A stretch of 7,649 nucleotides of DNA from UBA11540 sp045531755 (GCA_045531755.1 JAZSEP010000103.1:1-7649); one strand, 5' to 3'; shown: positions 1 to 5,393, numbered from the stretch's first letter. The notes: generated by a model not told the origin, from the letters alone. Translations and numbers: made by a program.

Positions 1-1273
1 CGCCGTAGCCGCGACAGGTGTTGCAGTCACCGTCGCCTCCGCAGGTGAGGCAATCTAATTTTGAAAACTCGGGCTGGAATTTACTGGAAGTGCCGATGCT
101 GAATATTCCGCCAGAAGATTTTTTCTCGGTCTTTGCCGTTGCTTCAAGGTTGATATAATCGTTCAGCGGCATTACCGCAAGTCCCTCTATTTCAAGAGGC
201 TCAAGCATATTATAAAGCTTTATGTTAAAGTATACGACGCAGTCGTCCTTGCCCGAATCGTCAAAGCTTATCGCTCTGACCGAAACGGAGTAGGCGTATC
301 CCTCGGGCTCTATATAGTAATACAGCCCTATATCCTCTGCCAGATAGTCCTCTTTGTATAACACGCCGTAGCTGTTCATCTCGATTTCGTCCTGATGTCC
401 GCTCAGGCAGTCGCTTGTGTTGTAAAAGTCGCCCGAGATGGTGTCGATGGGAAGGTATACCCTTATCTCCTCGTCAACCTTGTTTTTGTCAAAGTCGGTT
501 ATGGTGATTACGTATCTGAACCAATCGCTGTATTTGGAGTTCTGCAGTTTTGCGGTGCCCTTCGCCTTTTCGCCGTTGAAAAGCATAGTCGCGCTTCCTG
601 CAGTTGCGGCATAGTCCTCGCTGTTTTTGGTAATGGTATAGTCGGTGTGCTTGAGGTTTACGGTAAGCTTCTTGTCGCCTTTATTGTAGTACTTGTTTCC
701 GCTCTTTGCATAGGCATCGAAGAACCTGTCGGGATAGGAAAAGTCAAAGGTTTCGACTATCTCTGAGTAGCGGTGTCCCGTGTCGGTCAGGTTGAACATA
801 TTGTAATAATTGAGGTAGAGCGTGTCGTTTGTCTGATAGAGAATTACGTCACAGCCCTTGTCGATATTGCTGTGAGTGAGCCTGCACTGCGCGTCAAAGC
901 GAGTAGTTTTAAATCCGATAACCCATCTCTTGTCAATAAAGTTCTCGAAGGTTTTGGTCGCAGGGTCGAAGTACGCCGTGTCTATTATCTCCAAGCCAAA
1001 TTCGCTTTGCAGCAGGTCGATGTATTCGAGCACCGCCTTTTTGCTGTCTTCGTCGATGCCGATACTCTGCGAGCCCTCGTAGCTGTCCTCTTCGGCTTCG
1101 TGAAGCTGTGTTGCCGCGGAGCCGACAAAAAGACTCATATCGGGCAGGTCGAGGATATGGGAAACATAGGCAATATCCTCGGCTGTAAGCTTTTTGGAAA
1201 GTGTTCCGCCAAAAACTCCGCATCCCGAAAAGGTGATGCATATTAAAACAATTAAAGCGACTATTTTCTTCAC
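1..1273 (-). CDS. Secreted lipoprotein with C-terminal CxxCxGxG repeats, 3' end outside window
   Basis: The frame is open for 424 codons and continues past the left edge, so the C-terminus is missing. The start is GTG at 1273, with an AAAGGGG ribosome binding site about 7 nt upstream. The N-terminus (VKKIVALIVLICITFSGCG) is a short basic and hydrophobic signal with a lipobox-like FSGC. Cys18 would be lipidated, placing the protein outside the cell on the membrane. The long middle is acidic and rich in Tyr, Asp and Lys, and I recognise no catalytic domain there. Residues 408-424 hold two tandem CxxCxGxG units (CLTCGGDG and CNTCRGYG), the zinc-binding repeat type of the DnaJ central domain, so a small zinc-bound knuckle is inferred. 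It lies downstream of the oadB unit, separated by a terminator, and has its own extended -10. Function unknown. Confidence 0.85.
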   Translation of the reverse strand, partial: MKKIVALIVLICITFSGCGVFGGTLSKKLTAEDIAYVSHILDLPDMSLFVGSAATQLHEAEEDSYEGSQSIGIDEDSKKAVLEYIDLLQSEFGLEIIDTAYFDPATKTFENFIDKRWVIGFKTTRFDAQCRLTHSNIDKGCDVILYQTNDTLYLNYYNMFNLTDTGHRYSEIVETFDFSYPDRFFDAYAKSGNKYYNKGDKKLTVNLKHTDYTITKNSEDYAATAGSATMLFNGEKAKGTAKLQNSKYSDWFRYVITITDFDKNKVDEEIRVYLPIDTISGDFYNTSDCLSGHQDEIEMNSYGVLYKEDYLAEDIGLYYYIEPEGYAYSVSVRAISFDDSGKDDCVVYFNIKLYNMLEPLEIEGLAVMPLNDYINLEATAKTEKKSSGGIFSIGTSSKFQPEFSKLDCLTCGGDGDCNTCRGYG

Positions 1274-1302
1274 AGTAAAACCCCTTTCGAGCTTATGTTT
1301 TC

Positions 1303-1311
1303 AGTATATCA
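1303..1311 (-). promoter_or_regulatory. Extended -10 promoter of the lipoprotein gene
   Basis: Read on the minus strand this is TGATATACT, an extended -10 (TGnTATACT) placed about 30 nt before the GTG start. No good -35 is visible. The upstream bases are the U-rich tail of the preceding terminator, so the extended -10 would have to do most of the work. Seen as a motif only. Confidence 0.4.
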
Positions 1312-1316
1312 CCCAA

Positions 1317-1346
1317 AAAGAAAAAGTGCAACCTTGCGGTTGCACT
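1317..1346 (-). terminator. Intrinsic terminator of the oadB unit
   Basis: A perfect 9-bp stem (AGTGCAACC with GGTTGCACT) closes a 4-nt loop. On the minus strand it is followed by TTTTCTTTTT. It begins 6 nt after the stop codon of the 45-residue OadG-like gene, so it ends that transcript. The other side is also T-rich, so it could work in both directions. Confidence 0.8.
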
Positions 1347-1352
1347 TTGATT

Positions 1353-1490
1353 TTATTTTCTTGTAGTTATCCAGTTTAAAAATGCGGTGATGCCGATGAT
1401 GGCGAGGATTACTATCATTATACACGCCATTCCGACGCCCATATACTCGAGGTTTGCCACAAAGTTTTCGGGATTGAAAGTGAAATTCAT
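1353..1490 (-). CDS. 45-residue OadG-like small membrane protein
   Basis: This is a tiny ORF, MNFTFNPENFVANLEYMGVG followed by one hydrophobic helix (about residues 18-38) and a basic tail ending TTRK. A strong AAGGAGG site overlaps the stop codon region of oadB, leaving only 12 nt between the two genes, so they are co-transcribed and probably co-translated. Sodium-pump decarboxylases (OadABG, MMD, GCD) carry a small gamma/delta subunit with one N-terminal membrane helix in a GxGMxxVF-like context. Size, topology, the YMGVGMA segment and position next to the beta subunit all fit a minimal version of that subunit, which would anchor or assemble the pump. It lacks the long Pro/Ala-rich tail of classical OadG. 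The identity is an inference from context and pattern, not a full family match. Confidence 0.7.
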   Translation of the reverse strand: MNFTFNPENFVANLEYMGVGMACIMIVILAIIGITAFLNWITTRK

Positions 1491-1502
1491 AGTTTATCCT
1501 CC

Positions 1503-2627
1503 TTAGCCCATAAAGAATTTTAGTATCAGGCCGCCTGCGATTACAGAGGCTATCTGTCCCGATACGTTTACGCCGATGGAGTGCATCAAAAGGAAGTTCT
1601 GCGGGTCTTCCTTGAGTCCCATCTTGTGAACGATACGTCCTGACATCGGGAACGCAGAGATTCCTGCCGCACCGATCATCGGGTTTATCTTCTTCTTGAG
1701 GAAGAGGTTTAAGAATTTTGCAAACAGCACGCCGCCTGCGGTGTCAAAGATGAACGCAATGAGTCCGAGGCCGAGGATGAGGAGTGTTTCAAGCTTCAAG
1801 AACTGTTCCGCTCTCATCTGAGATGCAATGGTGATACCGAGAAGTATTGTGATAAGGTTTGCAAGTACCTTTTGTGCAGTTTCGGAGAGAGAATTGAGCA
1901 CTCCGCACTCACGGATAAGGTTACCGAACATCAAGCTTCCGATGAGGGATGCCGCGGAAGGTGCGATTACACTTGCAACAACTGTGATGACTATCGGGAA
2001 GAGGATTCTTGTTATTCTCTTGACTTCCTTCTGCTCGTAGGGCATACGAATCATACGCTCTTTTTTGGTGGTCAAGAGCTTTATTATCGGGGGTTGAATA
2101 ATCGGAACGAGCGCCATATAAGAGTATGCCGCTACCATTATTGCACCGAGGTATTTGGATTCAAGCATCTGTGCAACTACTATAGAAGTAGGTCCGTCTG
2201 CCGCACCGATGATTGCAATAGATGCCGCGTCGTTGATATCAAAGAACATAGACGCCATACAAAGCGTGAAGAAGATACCGAACTGTGCCGCCGCACCGAA
2301 TATCATAAGCTTTGGATTGGTGAGCACGGGACCGAAGTCTATCATCGCACCGATACCGATGAACAACAGAAGCGGAAACAGCTCATTAGATATACCCGCC
2401 TCAAAAAGCGTGTCCAAGAAGCCTTCCTGTTCTGTTCCGTTAGCGGCAATCTGCGTTACCGCACCCGAAAAAGGTATGTTTACAAGTATTGCGCCAAAGC
2501 CTATCGGTAAAAGCAGCGTGGGTTCCATCTCTTTTTTGATGGCGAGGAATATCAGAATTCCGCCTATCGCCCACATAACGAGCTGTTGCCAGGTAATCTG
2601 CAACAGGTTTTCCCATAGAATTTCCAA
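1503..2627 (-). CDS. oadB: Sodium ion-translocating decarboxylase, beta subunit
   Basis: This 374-residue integral membrane protein is of the OadB/GcdB/MmdB family, the subunit that decarboxylates the carboxybiotin carrier and exports Na+. Family segments visible are GAADGPT (141-147, whose Asp corresponds to the essential Asp of region IIIa), YSYMALVPIIQPP (168-180), INPMIGAAGISAFPMSGR (314-331) and HSIGVNVSGQIAS (349-361). Many hydrophobic helices span the whole length, and about 375 residues is normal for the family. The start is TTG (2627-2625), supported by AAGGAG 8 nt upstream and by family-like sequence directly after it. Neither the carboxyltransferase (alpha) nor the biotin carrier is in the window, so the substrate (oxaloacetate, methylmalonyl-CoA or glutaconyl-CoA) cannot be told. 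Expression is probably gated by the structured leader and terminator just upstream. Confidence 0.95.
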   Translation of the reverse strand: MEILWENLLQITWQQLVMWAIGGILIFLAIKKEMEPTLLLPIGFGAILVNIPFSGAVTQIAANGTEQEGFLDTLFEAGISNELFPLLLFIGIGAMIDFGPVLTNPKLMIFGAAAQFGIFFTLCMASMFFDINDAASIAIIGAADGPTSIVVAQMLESKYLGAIMVAAYSYMALVPIIQPPIIKLLTTKKERMIRMPYEQKEVKRITRILFPIVITVVASVIAPSAASLIGSLMFGNLIRECGVLNSLSETAQKVLANLITILLGITIASQMRAEQFLKLETLLILGLGLIAFIFDTAGGVLFAKFLNLFLKKKINPMIGAAGISAFPMSGRIVHKMGLKEDPQNFLLMHSIGVNVSGQIASVIAGGLILKFFMG

Positions 2628-2648
2628 TTTTTACACTCCTTCTCAAAC

Positions 2649-2686
2649 AAAAAAGACTCTCACCGCAAAAGTGCGGTAAGAGTCTT
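2649..2686 (-). terminator. Leader terminator (attenuator) before oadB
   Basis: A long hairpin (AAGACTCT plus ACCGCA on one side, TGCGGT plus AGAGTCTT on the other, one C/A mismatch, 4-nt loop) is followed on the minus strand by six T residues. It sits between the oadB promoter and the oadB start, only about 20 nt before the TTG, so it must be read through for oadB to be expressed. It could also stop transcripts coming from the membrane-protein pair upstream. Confidence 0.8.
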
Positions 2687-2764
2687 GCTTTTTAATACAA
2701 CGGCGGGTCTTTAGACCGTTTTGACGCCGATTGTCGCGATTTCTCGCAAGCTACTCCCTCTTAC
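2676..2764 (-). promoter_or_regulatory. Candidate riboswitch in the oadB leader, yybP-ykoY-like
   Basis: On the minus strand the RNA begins GUAAGAG, running into GGGAGUAGC (2758-2750). A 6-bp hairpin with a GAAA loop follows (2749-2734). Then comes a long stem, CAA-u-CGGCG with CGCCGUUG (2733-2698), containing a GUCAAAAC internal loop capped by GGUC-UAAA-GACC. The opening GUAAGAG (2764-2758) is an exact complement of CUCUUAC (2682-2676), which is part of the 5' arm of the terminator. Closing the aptamer would therefore break the terminator, an ON-switch layout. GGGAGUAGC and a GUCAA-containing loop recall the yybP-ykoY manganese class; that assignment is from memory. A sodium-sensing RNA is an alternative suggested by the downstream gene. 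Confidence 0.55.
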
Positions 2765-2777
2765 AAGGAACAACAAA

Positions 2778-2806
2778 AGTATACCACCTATTTTTGACAA
2801 TTTCAA
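2778..2806 (-). promoter_or_regulatory. Sigma-A promoter of the oadB unit
   Basis: The minus strand shows TTGAAA (2806-2801), a 17-nt spacer and TATACT (2783-2778). The predicted transcript would start near 2771, giving a leader of about 144 nt before oadB. The -35 lies 3 bp after the stop codon of the preceding membrane-protein gene. Confidence 0.7.
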
Positions 2807-2809
2807 GCC

Positions 2810-3205
2810 CTAATTTTTGCTGTCGGATATGCGCACCGCCACAAGTGCGGTGATGAGCGAGAGGGAGATAAATCCTCCGACGAGCGAATAAACTCCCGCG
2901 CCCAAGAAGAGCGGTGACAGGGACGCGGCTATCGCAATCCACAAAAACATCTTTGCGGCAGCAAGGATTTTTCGGTTGCCTTTTATGGCGTAGATTACGA
3001 GCAAAACTATCAAAGCACAGGTCAAAACTGCGGTTATGAAGGGGCCGAAGCTTGCATAACCAAACGTCGTGAGGTCAAAGTAGGAGTAGGTTCTGACCCA
3101 CGGTTCGCCCTCGGGATTTGCAAATTTCAGCACGGCGGAAACGGGCAAAAGCTCCAAAATCAAGGTGATTACAGGGAAAATCAAAAGCAAAAGTCTTTTC
3201 TTCAT
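2810..3205 (-). CDS. 131-residue multi-helix membrane protein, unknown function
   Basis: The start chosen is ATG at 3205 (MKKRLLLLIFPVITLIL), with AAAGGAG 7 nt upstream. The frame is open further upstream, but that part overlaps the previous gene and lacks a ribosome site. Hydrophobic stretches at about residues 4-25, 50-74, 84-103 and 106-126 suggest four membrane helices, with a short outside loop (FANPEGEPWVRTYSYFDLTT) after the first. I recognise no family or catalytic motif. Its ATG overlaps the TGA of the upstream 72-residue gene (ATGA), so the two are translationally coupled and probably work together. The oadB promoter begins immediately after its stop, with no separate terminator before the oadB leader. 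Confidence 0.75.
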   Translation of the reverse strand: MKKRLLLLIFPVITLILELLPVSAVLKFANPEGEPWVRTYSYFDLTTFGYASFGPFITAVLTCALIVLLVIYAIKGNRKILAAAKMFLWIAIAASLSPLFLGAGVYSLVGGFISLSLITALVAVRISDSKN

Positions 3206-3420
3206 CGTTTTTCTCCTTTGCGTAGCTTGTATATTGAAACTGCTATCAACAACACCCCTGCAACGTAGGTCGGCCAATACAAAAAGGAATACATTATAAG
3301 CCAATTGGGCAGGCTCCAGGATTCAGCGTTTATGAGCTTGTATAAAAACGAAGCGAAGGGCGCTAAAAACGGACAGATGCCCAACAAAAGCAGAATGTTC
3401 CAAATCAGTTTGTGTTTCAC
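3202..3420 (-). CDS. 72-residue two-helix membrane protein, unknown function
   Basis: I chose the GTG at 3420 (VKHKLIWNILLLLG) because GGAGG lies about 7 nt upstream of it. An in-frame TTG 36 nt earlier has no ribosome site and overlaps the likely promoter. Two hydrophobic helices (about residues 5-26 and 38-62) are separated by a short polar loop (INAESWSLPNW), and the protein ends in a basic tail (YKLRKGEKR). No family is recognised. Its stop overlaps the start of the 131-residue membrane protein by four bases (ATGA), the classical sign of a coupled two-gene unit. Confidence 0.7.
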   Translation of the reverse strand: MKHKLIWNILLLLGICPFLAPFASFLYKLINAESWSLPNWLIMYSFLYWPTYVAGVLLIAVSIYKLRKGEKR

Positions 3421-3438
3421 AAGGATCCCTCCGTTTTT

Positions 3439-3467
3439 ATTGTATGCTTGTGTCAAATTAGGAACAA
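3439..3467 (-). promoter_or_regulatory. Possible promoter of the small membrane-protein pair
   Basis: On the minus strand TTGTTC (3467-3462), a 17-nt spacer and TACAAT (3444-3439) precede the GTG at 3420. The -35 matches consensus at only three of six positions, and the transcript would begin almost at the ribosome binding site. Weak call. Confidence 0.3.
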
Positions 3468-3479
3468 ATTAACCCTTGG

Positions 3480-3585
3480 CTCCCTCTGACGAGGGAGCTG
3501 GATTTTGCGAAGCAAAAGACTGAGGGAGAGAAAAACTACCCCTCCGTCAAAACTCCGTTTTGCCACCTCCCTCGTCAGAGGGAGG
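3480..3585. repeat. MITE-like inverted-repeat element
   Basis: Two perfect 18-bp terminal inverted arms (CTCCCTCTGACGAGGGAG at 3480-3497 and its reverse complement at 3567-3584) bracket about 70 bp. Each arm is itself a 7-bp hairpin (CTCCCTC/GAGGGAG with a 4-nt loop). Inside are TTTTGC-GAA-GCAAAA (3503-3517) and CAAAAC-TCC-GTTTTG (3548-3562). CTTGG flanks it on both sides (3475-3479 and 3586-3590), a possible 5-bp target duplication, though it may be part of the element. I recall close relatives of this GAGGGAG element as highly repeated intergenic sequences in gut Clostridia. It encodes nothing, and a non-autonomous mobile element is the best guess. Confidence 0.65.
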
Positions 3586-3607
3586 CTTGGTTGTCAGCAA
3601 ACATCGT

Positions 3608-3634
3608 AACTTGTGGAAGTCATTTCCACAAGTT
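3608..3634. repeat. Perfect 11-bp inverted repeat
   Basis: AACTTGTGGAA, a 5-nt loop (GTCAT), then TTCCACAAGTT. There is no strong T-run on either side, so it is not a convincing terminator. It lies between the MITE-like element and the AT-rich island. It could be an operator, or an RNA hairpin left from an insertion. Confidence 0.55.
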
Positions 3635-3713
3635 GAATTTTCCGCATAACAACAAGCTTTTTCTTTAATTTAATATAACATTTTTTATTGTGATTTTCAA
3701 GTTATATATGCAA

Positions 3714-3752
3714 ATAGAATTATCCCAAAACCACGAGATAACTCTATTTTTT
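3714..3752 (+). terminator. Terminator-like hairpin facing the plus strand
   Basis: ATAGAATTATC (3714-3724) pairs with GATAACTCTAT (3737-3747) with one mismatch and a 12-nt loop. Six T residues follow on the plus strand (3747-3752). No plus-strand gene precedes it, so it may end an unannotated transcript or be an imperfect remnant. Confidence 0.4.
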
Positions 3753-3754
3753 AT

Positions 3755-3850
3755 GGTATGACAAAAATCATACCGAAGCACCCAAAATCATACGAAAGAG
3801 AATACAGTTAAAAACTTTGTTTTTAAGCAGTAAAACCGCCAAAAGTATGA
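3755..3850. repeat. Cluster of GTATGA/TCATAC half-sites
   Basis: Four copies of one hexamer lie in 95 bp just after the 279-residue gene: GTATGA at 3756-3761, TCATAC at 3768-3773 and 3788-3793, and GTATGA at 3845-3850. The first two form a 7-bp inverted repeat (GGTATGA/TCATACC). The second and third sit in a 10-bp direct repeat (AAAATCATAC) spaced exactly 20 bp, two helical turns. This is the spacing expected for protein binding sites, but no function is shown. Confidence 0.45.
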
Positions 3851-3870
3851 CAGTTATTCCTGCCTCGACT

Positions 3871-4710
3871 TTATCGGAATCCTTTCAACCTAGTTTCAAT
3901 ATAATGATTTTTTGGTAAACCTATCTTACGAGCATTGATGTAAATCTCTTTAGCTGCTTGTAACTCGCCGCTATAGATAAAAGCATTTATTGCAGAATTT
4001 ATACCAACAACTGATTGCTTATGTATGTCAAAAGGTGTGATAAAGTTTCGCCACTCACCAATTAAAAAGTCGTTAGTAGTTTCAGGATATGATAAACCGT
4101 TAAAAAGATTTTCACATAAATTCTTTAATTCTGTTTTATCGAACGATGAAAACCTTGATATAAGCGAAAGATATATAACTCTATAAAACTGATATTCGGG
4201 TGTGTATTTCGTTTTTTGAATAAACTTTTCAAAGTTTGATTTTGCATATTCAAGATTGTATGGTGTATGAGATAAAATGGAATTTTTGTATAATGCGGCT
4301 CTATGAGCAGCAAACTCTATAAAATAATTATCATAACTAAGGTTCTGTTCGGTTGCTTCTTGATATAATGCCCACCAAAATTCAGAATAGCCAGTTTTTT
4401 CAAGAGTTAATCTTTGTGATGCATCACAAACTAACCAATATAAATAACGACAATTTTCAGACTTAATATGTTCATAAAAAGTTTGATGATTACACATCAA
4501 GGCATAACCATCTTTAATCAAAGCATAATTATCAGAAATATTCCAATAGCAGAAACCTAAATCTTCAAATTCAGTAACTATATTATTATCTACAACGGAT
4601 TTCAGGTAATCAATAAGTTGTAAATCTTTTTCTCTTACTTCGGATGTATTAGCAAAACGCTGACCCGTAACTTTTAATTCGATAAAACGTTTCCTTAATT
4701 GCTCATCCAT
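3871..4710 (-). CDS. Unrecognised 279-residue helical protein in AT-rich island
   Basis: The start chosen is ATG at 4710 (MDEQLRKRFIELKVTGQRF). A GTG three codons earlier falls inside the AGGTGA ribosome site and is unlikely. The protein is soluble-looking, with no signal peptide or membrane helix, and is rich in aromatic residues (Tyr, Phe, Trp). It appears mostly alpha-helical, with segments such as EYAKSNFEKFIQ and GELQAAKEIYINARKIGLP that resemble TPR-like helical pairs near the C-terminus (about residues 245-275). I recognise no enzyme motif. The gene is much more A+T-rich than the flanking genes and prefers A/T-ending codons, which suggests acquisition by transfer. It has a single-gene promoter that shares a palindrome with a divergent short RNA. 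Confidence 0.75.
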   Translation of the reverse strand: MDEQLRKRFIELKVTGQRFANTSEVREKDLQLIDYLKSVVDNNIVTEFEDLGFCYWNISDNYALIKDGYALMCNHQTFYEHIKSENCRYLYWLVCDASQRLTLEKTGYSEFWWALYQEATEQNLSYDNYFIEFAAHRAALYKNSILSHTPYNLEYAKSNFEKFIQKTKYTPEYQFYRVIYLSLISRFSSFDKTELKNLCENLFNGLSYPETTNDFLIGEWRNFITPFDIHKQSVVGINSAINAFIYSGELQAAKEIYINARKIGLPKNHYIETRLKGFR

Positions 4711-4749
4711 ATAAATCACCTACCGTTTACATCGTATCTGTTTATATTT

Positions 4750-4778
4750 ATTTTACAAAAGTATTTACGGGATTACAA
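4750..4778 (-). promoter_or_regulatory. Promoter of the 279-residue gene
   Basis: On the minus strand TTGTAA (4778-4773), a 17-nt spacer and TAAAAT (4755-4750), about 40 nt before the ATG. Its -35 is one half of the palindrome at 4773-4787. Confidence 0.5.
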
Positions 4779-4787
4779 GGCTTGTAA
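4773..4787. repeat. Palindrome covering both divergent -35 boxes
   Basis: TTACAAG-G-CTTGTAA is a perfect 7-1-7 inverted repeat. Its right half supplies the -35 (TTGTAA) of a plus-strand promoter and its left half, read on the other strand, the -35 of the minus-strand promoter. A protein bound here would block both promoters at once. Confidence 0.6.
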
Positions 4788-4810
4788 ATTTTAGTTTTTT
4801 GTGATATAAT
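4782..4810 (+). promoter_or_regulatory. Strong promoter of a short plus-strand RNA
   Basis: TTGTAA (4782-4787), a 17-nt spacer and a perfect TATAAT (4805-4810). The predicted transcript starts near 4817 and meets a terminator within about 50 nt. Confidence 0.65.
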
Positions 4811-4816
4811 ATATGT

Positions 4817-4869
4817 GTAAAATAAAGCAATACAGCCACTACTAACAAAAATGTAGTGGCTGATTTTTT
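4817..4869 (+). ncRNA. Predicted small RNA of about 53 nt ending in its own terminator
   Basis: The RNA is bounded by the promoter above and by a 10-bp perfect hairpin (CAGCCACTAC with GTAGTGGCTG, 4833-4842 and 4853-4862, 10-nt loop) followed by ATTTTTT. Before the hairpin there is only a short A-rich stretch (AAAATAAAGCAA). There is no ribosome site and no sensible ORF. It reads away from the 279-residue gene, and no plus-strand gene follows for over 1 kb. Existence of the RNA is inferred from the promoter and terminator; its role is unknown. Confidence 0.5.
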
Positions 4870-4916
4870 GTCCCTATTGTGCCTCAACCATAGCATATGC
4901 GTATAAAGTTAGCAAG

Positions 4917-4947
4917 AAAAAACAGCACCCGAAAAATCGGGTGCTGT
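4917..4947 (-). terminator. Terminator of the rplM-rpsI operon
   Basis: A 10-bp perfect stem (ACAGCACCCG with CGGGTGCTGT) around a 6-nt loop is followed on the minus strand by TTTTTT. It lies about 30 nt after the rpsI stop. Confidence 0.9.
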
Positions 4948-4976
4948 AAATTTCGATAAATCCCATTCGGGAAAGA

Positions 4977-5375
4977 TTATCTCTTTGAGAACTGGGGTGC
5001 ACGGCGTGCGCCTTTGAGTCCGTATTTCTTTCTTTCCTTCATTCTGGGGTCACGTGTGAGGAAGCCTGCCTTCTTGAGAATCGGGCGAACCTCATCGCCG
5101 GACTGGAGAAGTGCTCTGGAAAGGCCGTGACGGATTGCGCCTGCCTGTCCGGATACACCGCCGCCTGCTACTGTGCAAACAACGTCGAACTTGCCGAGTG
5201 TATCGGTAAGAGCGAGAGGCTGTCTAACGATGAATTTGAGTGTATCGAGTCCGAAATACTCGTCGATATCTCTTCCGTTGATTGTTACTTTACCTGTGCC
5301 GGCATATACTCTGACTCTTGCTACAGAGTGCTTTCTTCTACCGGTACCATAGAAATAAGGTTTAGAATCGTACAT
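4977..5375 (-). CDS. rpsI: 30S ribosomal protein S9 (uS9)
   Basis: This 132-residue protein has the usual bacterial S9 length. Conserved blocks are GTGRRKHSVARVRV (10-23), INGRDIDEYF (32-41), the glycine-rich GGGVSGQAGAIRHGLSRAL (71-89) and the basic tail beginning LTRDPRMKERKK (106-117). The tail ends in QFSKR, whose last residues reach the P-site tRNA in the small subunit. The start ATG at 5375 is preceded by GGGAGG at 8 nt. It lies 18 nt after rplM, and the rplM-rpsI order is the usual bacterial arrangement. An independent terminator follows, so the operon has just these two genes here. Confidence 0.98.
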   Translation of the reverse strand: MYDSKPYFYGTGRRKHSVARVRVYAGTGKVTINGRDIDEYFGLDTLKFIVRQPLALTDTLGKFDVVCTVAGGGVSGQAGAIRHGLSRALLQSGDEVRPILKKAGFLTRDPRMKERKKYGLKGARRAPQFSKR

Positions 5376-5393
5376 CAGATTTGCCTCCCTTCA

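Noticed and set aside
395..1246. Plus-strand frames of 123 and 157 codons and a minus-strand 102-codon frame
   Set aside because: They overlap the lipoprotein frame, which has a signal peptide, ribosome site and 424 uninterrupted codons.
1872..2679. Plus-strand frames of 212 and 174 codons
   Set aside because: Both are antisense to oadB, whose family segments span the whole region.
3205..3304. Longer N-terminus for the 131-residue membrane protein
   Set aside because: The extension overlaps the upstream coupled gene, while ATG 3205 has AAAGGAG and an ATGA overlap.
3470..3600. CRISPR-like repeats in the GAGGGAG region
   Set aside because: The repeats are inverted and unspaced, with only two arms, so this is an inverted-repeat element and not a direct-repeat array.
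4813..4845. Ten-codon ORF (MCKIKQYSHY) inside the predicted small RNA
   Set aside because: The ATG falls only 3 nt after the -10 box, before the likely transcript start, and has no ribosome site.
4870..4916. tRNA or further RNA gene between the small RNA and the rpsI terminator
   Set aside because: No cloverleaf arms, promoter or hairpin are visible in this stretch.
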